DNA of 45,806 nt from Candidatus Melainabacteria bacterium (GTDB lineage: Bacteria; Cyanobacteriota; Vampirovibrionia; Obscuribacterales; Obscuribacteraceae): positions 1-45,806 of the forward strand of contig PLZS01000077.1 of NCBI GenBank assembly GCA_003153555.1. The letters run 5' to 3'. Each line of letters opens with the position of its first letter. Position 1 is the stretch's first letter. The position numbers and the translations under genes are program-made. Shown in pieces: positions 17,843 to 26,574 of this stretch. The notes beneath the pieces were generated by a model, which did no database searches, was not told the origin of the DNA, and saw only the letters and a program-made list of their open reading frames with translations.

Positions 17843-19610
17843 TCTCCACGAATCTGGGCTTCAAACGCTTCATTGATTCAGCGTCGTTGACGCCCATCAA
17901 TACCCCTAAATCACGTAGTCTTCGCTCAAGGTACGCTCTGTTTTTCAATAACATTTCACCAGGAATAGACATCCCAGGCGGTGATTGATCAATAAAGAGA
18001 CCGTAGCGATTTCTGAGAATGGTTACAAAATCCACGAAAGTGAGGTCTTTAAGACCTTTTCCCTTCTTCTCTTTTCGTAAGTGGCGATGAACTAAAAAAT
18101 CCAGCATTGTATTGGTGAGCACAATCGAGCGGGCGTCCGACTTTCGCCGGCGCCCTGACATAGTGATAAAAATCGCTCTCTTCTTTGCCAGACCATGCGG
18201 TGAATCCACCATAAAGCTTGAATCCAAAACCTGGACATACTTGTCGCGCTGGTTTTTAAGTAAAATTACCAGAGCCTCTGCCATTCTTAACGACGCATCG
18301 ATGTTTCCGTTTCGAAGAACCTGAATTGCGGCTTCGTCTTCCTCAGCTTTTTCAAGTACATCGCTAAGTGCCGTGCAAAGTTTTTTAAGATCTCGATGTA
18401 TGAATCCAGAGGTCTTGTGGTTGTTGTGCCGGATCGAACCAAGCAAATTCGGTAACAGAGTACTGTTCACATTGGCCTTGGCTGCCGCGATTTCCCCTTT
18501 AACATCGTCGTCATCTGACGCGACCACATCAAGAATTCTTAGACACATAAGGACAACCGGAATTCTGTCCATCCTTCTCATGCAGTCGTCCAAACATTCT
18601 TCTGCAATTTTCCGAAGGCCCAGATCACTTCCCGACGAACAATCTACGAAAAGTGGCCAAGGTGTTTGTTCGTCAACCGGAACAACTTCGCCAGTATGCT
18701 CCCATTCCAGCAACAACCGAAGAGTGCTCATATAAATCGTAGAAATGCCAAGCGAAAGACAAGACTCAATCATAGGCAGAAGAGATTGCCTTGGAATGAG
18801 TTCCCCGTATGCCTGGATAAAAACACTAAAATCTCTCACAAAATTTTTGGTAGCAAGAAGTGCTAAGGGGCGCCGATTGGGAATCAGAGCGCTTTCGGAT
18901 GCACCTTTGAGTTTCTGCGGCCTCTCACCGCATACTAGTGCGGTCCTAATCGTCAGAAGTTGATCAATCCCAACCAATTCCGTTTCATCAAATCCGTCAG
19001 CCTTTAAATTGCTTGCATGTTGTCCTTCAATGCTTGTGCCTGTGCCGAATAGCTTTAGCAGGATGTTGTCCTCGAAACCAGTTCCAATCGTAAACTTTGA
19101 CTTTACTCCGGTTTCAATGTAAGTCCCCTCTTTTTGATCCACTAGAAGGGCTACAATCATTTCCGGAATGTTTCTAAGGTCAGTGACCTTTGGTGGCAGG
19201 TCTATCCAGCTTGCAAAATAGTGCGTTGGAAAAACACGCTGCACTTGCTCAGATCGACCCAGTGCATGCTGTTTATTCTCTAAAGAATACGTGAGGAGTA
19301 AATCTCCAAGGATCGCCTGACCTACGTCTCCCTCAAAATTCTCAAACCACTCAGACCGCTCAGACAAAACTCTGGCAACATCTTCAATGTGGACTTTTCC
19401 ATCAGTGCCAAAATTTGCAACGAACTTACCCATGCCGCGTCTATGCCCAGTTCGAAACATATACATTACTGCTGGCAAGACCGCTTCAATCGCAAAAGTT
19501 TGCGTAGTAAAAGGCAGCACCGGACTATAGTTTGATGTCCATAACTCTTTGACTTGCTTCTTTTGAAAAACTTCTTCGAGGGCATTAACAGCTGGATTTG
19601 CTTGTCTCAT
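17820..19610 (-). CDS. Middle subunit of the defence operon, unknown function (MAD7-like)
   Basis: This 596-residue protein sits between the kinase-fusion and the large ATPase genes. It overlaps the first by four bases (ATGA) and the second by 23. The sequence is a mix of helices without a P-loop, nuclease or membrane motif. The C-terminal 100 residues (FLVHRHLRKEKKGKGLKDLT, then VDFVTILRNRYGLFID and LKNRAYLERRLRDLGVL) look like a compact DNA- or partner-binding module. Position and size fit the MAD7 subunit of MADS or DptG. No function is known to me, and the homology claim rests mainly on gene order. Confidence 0.6.
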   Translation of the reverse strand: MRQANPAVNALEEVFQKKQVKELWTSNYSPVLPFTTQTFAIEAVLPAVMYMFRTGHRRGMGKFVANFGTDGKVHIEDVARVLSERSEWFENFEGDVGQAILGDLLLTYSLENKQHALGRSEQVQRVFPTHYFASWIDLPPKVTDLRNIPEMIVALLVDQKEGTYIETGVKSKFTIGTGFEDNILLKLFGTGTSIEGQHASNLKADGFDETELVGIDQLLTIRTALVCGERPQKLKGASESALIPNRRPLALLATKNFVRDFSVFIQAYGELIPRQSLLPMIESCLSLGISTIYMSTLRLLLEWEHTGEVVPVDEQTPWPLFVDCSSGSDLGLRKIAEECLDDCMRRMDRIPVVLMCLRILDVVASDDDDVKGEIAAAKANVNSTLLPNLLGSIRHNNHKTSGFIHRDLKKLCTALSDVLEKAEEDEAAIQVLRNGNIDASLRMAEALVILLKNQRDKYVQVLDSSFMVDSPHGLAKKRAIFITMSGRRRKSDARSIVLTNTMLDFLVHRHLRKEKKGKGLKDLTFVDFVTILRNRYGLFIDQSPPGMSIPGEMLLKNRAYLERRLRDLGVLMGVNDAESMKRLKPRFVENEANDIE

Positions 19611-22600
19611 ACTTTGACCTCTTCCAAGTCTTTCAATGTTTCAGCTAAATGTGCCGCCTTCAACACCAGTCGCTGAGTGTTGCCATCAATAACAGGCTTT
19701 AGCTCATATACAGTGCTTTCATGAACTGGGTTCCAGGCGTACAGTGTTCTTTGATCTTCTTGCGCTAACCGCTGGGTGAAAATCGCTAAATTCGCGAATG
19801 TATCGTCGGACGTAGCATTGACCATTTGATAGCCTTCTCGAAGGTCCATCAAAATATTGAATAGTTCAGTGTTCAGGACTAATTCTTCGACGCGCTCATC
19901 GCTATATTGATAGCCCAAAATCACGTGAGTGTGCAACGTCTCGAGATCGCGAGCCCCGGTAAATTTCTGCGCTCGAACAAAGAAATTCTTCAAAGATTTA
20001 TTGACCCAGAAAGCGCTTTCGGTAGGTGTCCTTGGACTAATTCTGATGGGAACTACATCTTGTTGTTGCAGAGCTATAGTTGGCAGGTCAACGAGTTTTG
20101 ATATGCCTCGACAGAGTTGTTTGCACAAAACCGCGCGTTCTTCATCATTCATTAGCCCAATTTTCAAGAATTCTGATAAATGCCGACCTCTAGCCAGATG
20201 CATGGCATTTTTGTCATCCGCTATATCCTCAACGCTTGCATCATCCCACTCAAAGTATGCTCGCCTGCGAGCTGATGGTAGGCTCAAGTGTTGATATTTA
20301 GGAGCTTTCCGAGTGTGTTCATCACTGGCGGTGCTTGATAGATATCGATCGATTTGTGCATGGCTTTCAAGCGCAGGGTCTAGGAAAGCGAGTTCTTTAA
20401 GTACTTCTCCCTGCCTATTAGGCGAAGTTGCCGAAAAAGCCAGGTCGTAATAAGGATGAGGAGTGATATCGGGTCTGGCATGCAGCTCTCGGCAATGCTG
20501 AACACCGAACAGTATGTAACTAAGAGTAGCTCGCAGTTCACGAGCTGTTATGTGGACTTCGCCGCGCTGGTGCACTGCTTGAAGTGCCTTGTAAAGCTTT
20601 TGGCGCGCTTGAATTTTAAGATCAGAGTCGTCCAACCCAAATAGTTTGACAGACCGATTTACTTGGCATCGAGACTGAGCCGAACATGTATTACACGGTT
20701 TCCAGATGGTAGTAGCTTCGTTACCGCCCATCAATTTATCTAGCAGGTTGTCGACGAATTCCGTCGAAATTTCGTTCTCATCTAGGTTTGTTCCGCCTAC
20801 TAGAGAACGATTGTTTAAGTCCACAAATCTTATTCGTGGGTCCAGACTTTCAAGATTACCTTCCAGTGCCTCTTGAAGTTCGATGGTCAGTGGAGTTTCC
20901 CCGTGTCTACTTTCGTAGTTTGATATCCAAGCCTGTAGCGGTCCGCTGTTGATTGCAACCAAGTGCACCAAAAAAGCCGGCATAGTTTTTCGTTGAAAAG
21001 GTTCGAAGAACTCATCAAGTAGCTCACCCGCTGATTTACCTTGGTACGCAGCAGAGCCATCCAAATTGACCCTAATATGAAGCCCATCATCCAGTTTGTG
21101 ATCCCAAGTTCGTTTGGCCGATTTTTCAACTGGAAGCTGTAGCCTTTTACCAAGTTGTTGAAGGAATGCAGTTTTACCATCACCAGCATTGCCAGAAAGA
21201 ATTATCAATTGCACTTTTCGAGACATTATCTGCTCAACAAGCTTTTGTTCCAAAGCCGTTTCCACATAAGTCAACTCAGCGAATTCAGTATCTAATCCGC
21301 GAGTTTCGGCATTTCCGTATGGAGATCCAGGGTAGGAAAGAAGATTTAAAAGCCATGGCACTTCATTCGGAGTGCGTTCCACAATTTCTGGGCTTTTTGT
21401 CTTATTGGGTTCTTCAATCTCCTGAAGAAACTTCAAAGCGTCCGTGGCTGAAACAAAGCGCTCATCCTTGTTAGGATGAGTAGCTCTATCAATGAATTTT
21501 GCAACATTTGGAAAATCCTCTTTTGGCAAGGAGCTCCAGTTCACGCCTTTACCCTTCTCGAACTCTCCATTGAACTGAAACGGTTCTTGCTCGTACAGAA
21601 CATGAAACACTGTCGCTGCTAAAGCGAAAATATCATCAGAAGGAGAGACCGCCTCACGATTTTGAAGTGCAGGAGAGCAATAACCTACAGTTCCCGTTCC
21701 AGATGCCTTGAATCCAGCTCTGGTCACCAAGTCGTAATCAGTTAGGACAAGGTCTTCGCCTCGAACAATGATATTTCGAGGGCTAACATCTCCATGGACC
21801 AGCTGCGCAGCGTGAAAGCCGGATAAACCATCGCAGGCGGTCGTTAACCAACGCAGTACCAATTTTTCGGCAGAAGGTTGTGCTAGATCTTCTGCAAACA
21901 CAGTCACTAAGCCGGTTAAATCACTCAATGGATAACCTTCAACCCATTCCATCAAAACCGCGAATTCGTTTTCTCTCCACTGTTCAGCAAAGTCATAAAT
22001 TAATGACATGTGGCTTTGTTTAGTGAATTGACGAGCTTTTGCATATGAGCGTAAAGCATTGTCGCCATCATCTTCTTTGTGAATCACCTTGCCGACGTAC
22101 GTACCAAATTCTTCTCCGGTGTCTTTGTCTACGTGAAGGACCTTAAAGGTGGTTCCAAAACCACCGGAACCTAATTTTCCAACAATTTTGTACTTGCCTG
22201 TTTTGAAGAATACCTCTGTCTCTTCATCCCAATAAACAGCGGCTGGTAATACATGTTCGGTTTCTGGTACCGGCGTTTTTCCACTTAGTGTTCTAAATCC
22301 AGTTGCAAGCTGCTTCAAGGTGTGTCTCTGTGATGGCTCCGCAGCGATACCTTTTTCAAGAATTGCGTTGGCCTTTTCATCAAGATCAGCCGTACCCTCA
22401 AAAAGTAATTTGAGGGACGCACAAAGTGAATATACATCTGAGCGCGTATCGGCAACGCCCAAGCCTGCATTTAAAACTTCTGGAGCAATGAAACATTGAT
22501 CTACACTTTGTTGTTCGATGTTTGAAGCAATCGTTGTCGCATCCGCCAATTTTGCTAAGTTCAAGCCAGTGAAAATTGGTTTGCCATTCACGCGAATTCT

Positions 22601-23653
22601 AATGGTGGAACCATTGAGATTTCTATGAACGACCATCTTACAGTCCTCCATAACAGGATTATGAAGTTCGTCCAGTGCTTGAATGCAGTTTAAAGCGGTA
22701 GCAATTCGATCATCCAACTCCCAGTTTTTGTCTTGTGCTCGCTCCCGCAAGCTTGGCGCCGAAGGGTCGACAACCGAAAAGTAAAATAACTCACCAGGAT
22801 AATCTGGCGCCGGTTGGAAAGAATCCATAAGTCTTGCCAGCCAAGGTGATTTTTGAAGTTGCTGCAGGGTGTCAAATTCTCGCTTCGCGACTTTCTCTGG
22901 CGCTCCGCTATTCGTATTTGCAGAATAGTCGTACAAATGCAAAATGACTCGATCTCTTCTGGAAGAGTGCAGGCCTTTGTACACGCGATGAAATCGATCA
23001 TCTTTGTCTGACAGCAATTCGAGATTAGTGATATCACCAAATCTGCGAATTTCCCCATTGAGAGCCACTTGACTGCGTGGCGCTAACTCTAAGCACATTG
23101 CTTCTATGGTTTTGGTATCGAAGGAAGTTGAGCCATTTTCGACCGAAGTAATTTCTTTCCAGTCTCGTCTCCCATAAAACTCACAACCCCTGATTACAGT
23201 TCGCTGTCCACCAGAACACATCGGTGTTTCTTGCTTAGTCAGTAAAAATTGTCCTTGCACAAAAGAGACAGAAAATCTTTTCCGCAAGCGACCCACTAGA
23301 CGTTTGACTTTTTCATTCAGCTTGTCAGTTTCAGTTTCAACAACTGCTTCATTTGCCCGATCCGCTATATAGCGCGCATCCCAGTGTTTGACTTCAATTA
23401 CATGAACTCCGTTGGGAGCAAGCAGAACAATGTCAATATCGTCTGATTTCCCTATTCCGTTGGCAGAGAATTTCAAATTACTAAGCAAAATCCAAACTTG
23501 ATCGCTTGGAATTCCCGCCAATTTACTTTTCAATAGCTCGACAGCCGCACGTTCACTTTCATTGACAAAGGGACCACAGGGAATGTGTTTAATTTTCACG
23601 CCGAATACTTCGCAGAAGTTGTAAACAGGGATTCCAATAGGAACCTCTGTCAA
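19607..23653 (-). CDS. NERD + pseudokinase + Ser/Thr kinase + P-loop fusion protein (MAD6-like)
   Basis: This 1348-residue protein is the first gene of the operon. It has a NERD nuclease-like domain (about 28-150, with D72/D74 and E87-V-K89), then a kinase-like domain (about 205-450). The second domain lacks catalytic residues: HRD reads HRN and DFG is missing. A more complete Ser/Thr kinase follows (about 488-745), with its Gly loop at 494-499, K522, D622/N627 in HGDVSPRN and DYD at 639-641. The C-terminal ~550 residues carry a P-loop (GNAGDGKT, 821-828) and a Cys cluster (987, 990, 996), resembling DptF. The start is a TTG with an open frame only to 23683. NERD-kinase proteins occur in BREX type 2 (PglW) and MADS (MAD6); the P-loop tail and gene order favour the latter. 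Confidence 0.75.
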   Translation of the reverse strand: MTEVPIGIPVYNFCEVFGVKIKHIPCGPFVNESERAAVELLKSKLAGIPSDQVWILLSNLKFSANGIGKSDDIDIVLLAPNGVHVIEVKHWDARYIADRANEAVVETETDKLNEKVKRLVGRLRKRFSVSFVQGQFLLTKQETPMCSGGQRTVIRGCEFYGRRDWKEITSVENGSTSFDTKTIEAMCLELAPRSQVALNGEIRRFGDITNLELLSDKDDRFHRVYKGLHSSRRDRVILHLYDYSANTNSGAPEKVAKREFDTLQQLQKSPWLARLMDSFQPAPDYPGELFYFSVVDPSAPSLRERAQDKNWELDDRIATALNCIQALDELHNPVMEDCKMVVHRNLNGSTIRIRVNGKPIFTGLNLAKLADATTIASNIEQQSVDQCFIAPEVLNAGLGVADTRSDVYSLCASLKLLFEGTADLDEKANAILEKGIAAEPSQRHTLKQLATGFRTLSGKTPVPETEHVLPAAVYWDEETEVFFKTGKYKIVGKLGSGGFGTTFKVLHVDKDTGEEFGTYVGKVIHKEDDGDNALRSYAKARQFTKQSHMSLIYDFAEQWRENEFAVLMEWVEGYPLSDLTGLVTVFAEDLAQPSAEKLVLRWLTTACDGLSGFHAAQLVHGDVSPRNIIVRGEDLVLTDYDLVTRAGFKASGTGTVGYCSPALQNREAVSPSDDIFALAATVFHVLYEQEPFQFNGEFEKGKGVNWSSLPKEDFPNVAKFIDRATHPNKDERFVSATDALKFLQEIEEPNKTKSPEIVERTPNEVPWLLNLLSYPGSPYGNAETRGLDTEFAELTYVETALEQKLVEQIMSRKVQLIILSGNAGDGKTAFLQQLGKRLQLPVEKSAKRTWDHKLDDGLHIRVNLDGSAAYQGKSAGELLDEFFEPFQRKTMPAFLVHLVAINSGPLQAWISNYESRHGETPLTIELQEALEGNLESLDPRIRFVDLNNRSLVGGTNLDENEISTEFVDNLLDKLMGGNEATTIWKPCNTCSAQSRCQVNRSVKLFGLDDSDLKIQARQKLYKALQAVHQRGEVHITARELRATLSYILFGVQHCRELHARPDITPHPYYDLAFSATSPNRQGEVLKELAFLDPALESHAQIDRYLSSTASDEHTRKAPKYQHLSLPSARRRAYFEWDDASVEDIADDKNAMHLARGRHLSEFLKIGLMNDEERAVLCKQLCRGISKLVDLPTIALQQQDVVPIRISPRTPTESAFWVNKSLKNFFVRAQKFTGARDLETLHTHVILGYQYSDERVEELVLNTELFNILMDLREGYQMVNATSDDTFANLAIFTQRLAQEDQRTLYAWNPVHESTVYELKPVIDGNTQRLVLKAAHLAETLKDLEEVKV

Positions 23654-23790
23654 GGCAGGTTGCTCGCTGCCGGACGGGAGATTCTAATCATTTACAACAA
23701 TACCTAATTTGGGTTAATAATTGAATGCTTGAAAACGGGCTGAATCGGTTTGTATTATTGCCTTTGAGTGCAGCTGATCCCTTCTCCACT

Positions 23791-23887
23791 ATGCCTGATA
23801 CTGTCAAGTATCGGGCATTCTTGATTCATTTATGCCTGATATCGGGAAGCGTGGGCGGGTGTGATGCGGTTAAAATATGCCTGATAC
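23791..23887. repeat. Three copies of ATGCCTGATA before the recombinase gene
   Basis: ATGCCTGATA(C/T) occurs at 23791, 23832 and 23877, at 41- and 45-bp spacing. An inverted partner GTATCGGGCAT at 23808-23818 makes the first copy an 11-bp imperfect inverted repeat. The second copy extends into the near-palindrome CCTGATATCGGG. All lie between the divergent defence operon and the likely GTG start of the tyrosine recombinase. They could be recombinase core or arm sites or an operator; position and symmetry are the only evidence. Confidence 0.55.
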
Positions 23888-23904
23888 TAGGAGTGAGGGT
23901 AGTC

Positions 23905-24864
23905 GTGAAAAATAGAATCTCCCGGGCCGACCTGGAATACGAATTTGCAGTGCCGGCGATTTCAAATGCGCAGGGCGTCCTCAAACTACTGGAGCAGTTC
24001 GAAGCCTATAGGAAGGCGCTAAAAAGACAGCCCCTATCTCCTCATACCCGGCGAGCCTACGAATCACGGTTACAGCACTTCCTGGGCTTCCTTGGGAGTC
24101 GTTTGGAAGAGTACCCAAACGCTCTTACCGACCCCCATACTCGCGATTACGTGGCTCGCGATTACACACAATATTTGAAACTGCACATCAAAAGCAGTCC
24201 GCAAACGGTGAACGCATACTTGACAGCCATCGACTCCTTCTTTGCATTTCTGGGCCTCGGAAAAGCTAACGCATCACGCGAGGATTTGCCAAACCTGGCA
24301 CCTCAAGCGCTGACTCTTAAAGAGCATAGGGAATTCTTGAGAGCAGTCGAGCGCTGCAAAAAGCCACGCGATCGAGCAGTGGCAATCTTACTAATAAACA
24401 CCGCCATCAGGATCGGTGAGTGCAATGAATTGAACATTGACGACGTGCTGCTCACCGAGCGCAAAGGTCTTTTGAAAATTAGAAACGGCAAGGGCGGCTC
24501 TTACAGAGAGGTGCCGTTAAACTCCTCCTGCCGTGTGGCCCTACAAGACTGGCTTCTTGAACGGAAGTCGAAGTTTCCAAAATTGAAAGACGAAGCGTTT
24601 TTCCTTTCCAATCGCGGAACACGCTTGTCGGTGGATGGAATTGATCATGCTATTCGGAACATGGCAAAGAGCGCCAGCCTTCAAGGCGTTTCAAGTCACA
24701 CCTTGCGCCACACATGCTTAACGAATCTGATTCGCCAAGGGACGGATGTGGTTCTAGTCGCCCAAGTCGGCGGACACAAGAAGCTGGAAACGACAATGCG
24801 ATATAGCCTTGCGACTATCACTGACCAGGAGAATGCCTTGGAACGACTCCCGGCAGACCATTAG
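23905..24864 (+). CDS. Tyrosine recombinase / integrase (XerC/D-like)
   Basis: This protein has 319 residues from the GTG at 23905, the usual length of XerC/D-type enzymes. An N-terminal SAM-like core-binding domain (LSPHTRRAYESRLQHFLGFL and on) is followed by the catalytic domain. Catalytic residues are visible: Arg in TAIRIGE, Lys in NGKGG, the HTLRH box, the second His in GGHKK and the Tyr in TTMRYS. The frame is open back to 23725, but that stretch covers the ATGCCTGATA repeats and looks non-coding. It cuts and rejoins DNA, and here it may have delivered the neighbouring defence genes or may resolve plasmid dimers. It sits between the divergent kinase operon and the type I R-M operon. Confidence 0.85.
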   Translation: MKNRISRADLEYEFAVPAISNAQGVLKLLEQFEAYRKALKRQPLSPHTRRAYESRLQHFLGFLGSRLEEYPNALTDPHTRDYVARDYTQYLKLHIKSSPQTVNAYLTAIDSFFAFLGLGKANASREDLPNLAPQALTLKEHREFLRAVERCKKPRDRAVAILLINTAIRIGECNELNIDDVLLTERKGLLKIRNGKGGSYREVPLNSSCRVALQDWLLERKSKFPKLKDEAFFLSNRGTRLSVDGIDHAIRNMAKSASLQGVSSHTLRHTCLTNLIRQGTDVVLVAQVGGHKKLETTMRYSLATITDQENALERLPADH

Positions 24865-24865
24865 C

Positions 24866-24917
24866 CACAATATTTGAATAGACCTTCCTTTCGTTCTCTT
24901 TTTGTCCGATTGTGGCC
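24866..24917. repeat. Short inverted repeat after the recombinase gene
   Basis: CCACAAT (24866-24872) and ATTGTGG (24911-24917) form an inverted repeat with a 38-base, T-rich interval immediately after the recombinase stop codon. It could be a weak transcription stop or a protein site. There is no classic U-tract after the right arm. Confidence 0.3.
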
Positions 24918-25089
24918 CGATTCTTCCAGCCGGCTGTCAAGCGGCGTCTCTGTACTTCCAACTGCCCGTTTTGCTCCGCCTACCGTCCCGTCGGGCTATA
25001 CTTTTCTAACCTGCCCTGAAGCATGAAGAGGCTAGACCCTTTTGTGATCTTGTGCTGCCCAATTCGTACTCCGAGGAATTTTAATCGCA

Positions 25090-26574
25090 ATGATCACAGG
25101 CGAACTGAAATCAAAAGTCGACAAACTCTGGGATGCCTTTTGGTCAGGCGGCATATCCAATCCGTTGGAAGTGATCGAGCAAATCACCTATCTTCTCTTC
25201 ATTCGTAGACTTGACGATCTTCACACGCTGCAAGAAAAGAAGGCGAATCGTCTAGGTGGGAAGATCCAGGATTCTGTGTTTCCTTTGACGAAGGAGGGCG
25301 ACAAACTTCGCTGGTCCAGATTTAAGAACTTCAGCCCACAGGACATGTTCGATGTGGTCTCGACAAAAGTCTTCCCATTCATCAAAGACCTTCGAGGAGG
25401 AGTTGAGCATTCCACATACTCGCATCACATGAGAGATGCGCGCTTCACTGTCCCAACAGCTGGTTTGCTTGCCAAGGTTGTCGAGCTCGTCGATGACATC
25501 CCGATGGACGACCGCGACACAAAGGGCGACGTATACGAATACATGCTCGGCAAAATTGCCACGGCAGGACAGAACGGACAATTTCGAACGCCACGCCACA
25601 TAATCAAATTGATGGTCGAACTCGTGGCGCCAAAGCCGTCGGACATCATCTGCGATCCTGCGTGCGGCACAGCTGGTTTCTTGGTGGCTGCCAGCGAATA
25701 CCTCAACGCCAATCACCCGGAAATACGTACCGATAAAAAGTTGATGGAACACTTCCACGAAAAAATGTTCAACGGATTTGATTTTGATCCCACTATGCTT
25801 CGCATTGCTAGCATGAATATGCTGCTGCACGGGGTGGAGAACCCAAACATTAGCTACAAGGATTCGCTCTCCGAAGATCATGCCGGTGAGGAAGAGCGCT
25901 ACACACTTATCCTTGCTAATCCGCCTTTCGCTGGTTCTCTGGACTCAGAAACCTGCGCAACTGATCTTCTGCAAATTGTCAAAACAAAAAAGACAGAGTT
26001 GCTTTTCGTAGCTCTTTTCCTACGGCTCCTCAAACCCGGTGGGCGAGCAGCCGTTATTGTGCCCGATGGTGTGGTTTCCAATTCATCCAAGGTGCACAAG
26101 GAACTTCGGCGCACGCTTGTCGAAGATCATAAGCTGGAGGCGATTATCTCTGTACCGTCTGGAGTTTTTAAGCCCTATGCCGGAGTTTCAACAGCTATCC
26201 TCGTATTTACGAAAACGAATTCTGGTGGTACGAATCATGTCTGGTTTTACGACATGCAGGCTGATGGCTTCTCTCTCGATGATAAGCGAGTCGAGCAAGA
26301 CTCTTCTAAACACGGAAATAACAATATCCCAGACATCGTAAACAGATGGCAAACTTTCGCTGGTGAAACCAAACGCACAAGGATCGATCAGTCCTTTTTT
26401 GTTCCCAAATCTGAAATTGAAAAAAGCGATTACTCGCTGTCAATCAGTACGTATAGAGAACTGAAGCACGAAGGTCAGGATATGGAAGATCCGATAGAAA
26501 TTCTCAAGCAGCTCGACAAAATTGAGGTGAGAATTCAGCAAGAGCTTGCTGAATTAAGGGAACTGCTTGTATGA
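25090..26574 (+). CDS. hsdM: Type I restriction-modification N6-adenine methyltransferase subunit
   Basis: This 494-residue HsdM has an N-terminal HsdM helical domain (about 5-140) and a methyltransferase core. Motif I is DPACGTAGF (189-197, SAM binding) and motif IV is NPPF (277-280, catalytic). Together with HsdS it methylates adenine in a bipartite target; with HsdR it forms the restriction complex. A GAGGA sequence lies 12 bases before the ATG, and a TATACT box near 24998 may be the promoter -10. The stop overlaps the hsdS start (ATGA). All motifs appear intact, so an active modification enzyme is expected. It might also serve the MADS-like operon nearby, which has no methyltransferase of its own in view. 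Confidence 0.92.
   Translation: MITGELKSKVDKLWDAFWSGGISNPLEVIEQITYLLFIRRLDDLHTLQEKKANRLGGKIQDSVFPLTKEGDKLRWSRFKNFSPQDMFDVVSTKVFPFIKDLRGGVEHSTYSHHMRDARFTVPTAGLLAKVVELVDDIPMDDRDTKGDVYEYMLGKIATAGQNGQFRTPRHIIKLMVELVAPKPSDIICDPACGTAGFLVAASEYLNANHPEIRTDKKLMEHFHEKMFNGFDFDPTMLRIASMNMLLHGVENPNISYKDSLSEDHAGEEERYTLILANPPFAGSLDSETCATDLLQIVKTKKTELLFVALFLRLLKPGGRAAVIVPDGVVSNSSKVHKELRRTLVEDHKLEAIISVPSGVFKPYAGVSTAILVFTKTNSGGTNHVWFYDMQADGFSLDDKRVEQDSSKHGNNNIPDIVNRWQTFAGETKRTRIDQSFFVPKSEIEKSDYSLSISTYRELKHEGQDMEDPIEILKQLDKIEVRIQQELAELRELLV

Noticed and set aside
12818..23653. Canonical DptFGH phosphorothioate-dependent restriction operon
   Set aside because: The first protein carries NERD and two kinase domains that DptF lacks, and no dnd/dpt modification genes occur in the window. 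MADS-like is the better fit.
23725..23904. N-terminal 60 residues of the long recombinase frame
   Set aside because: This part covers the ATGCCTGATA repeats, is unlike tyrosine recombinases and precedes a GTG start that gives the normal family length.
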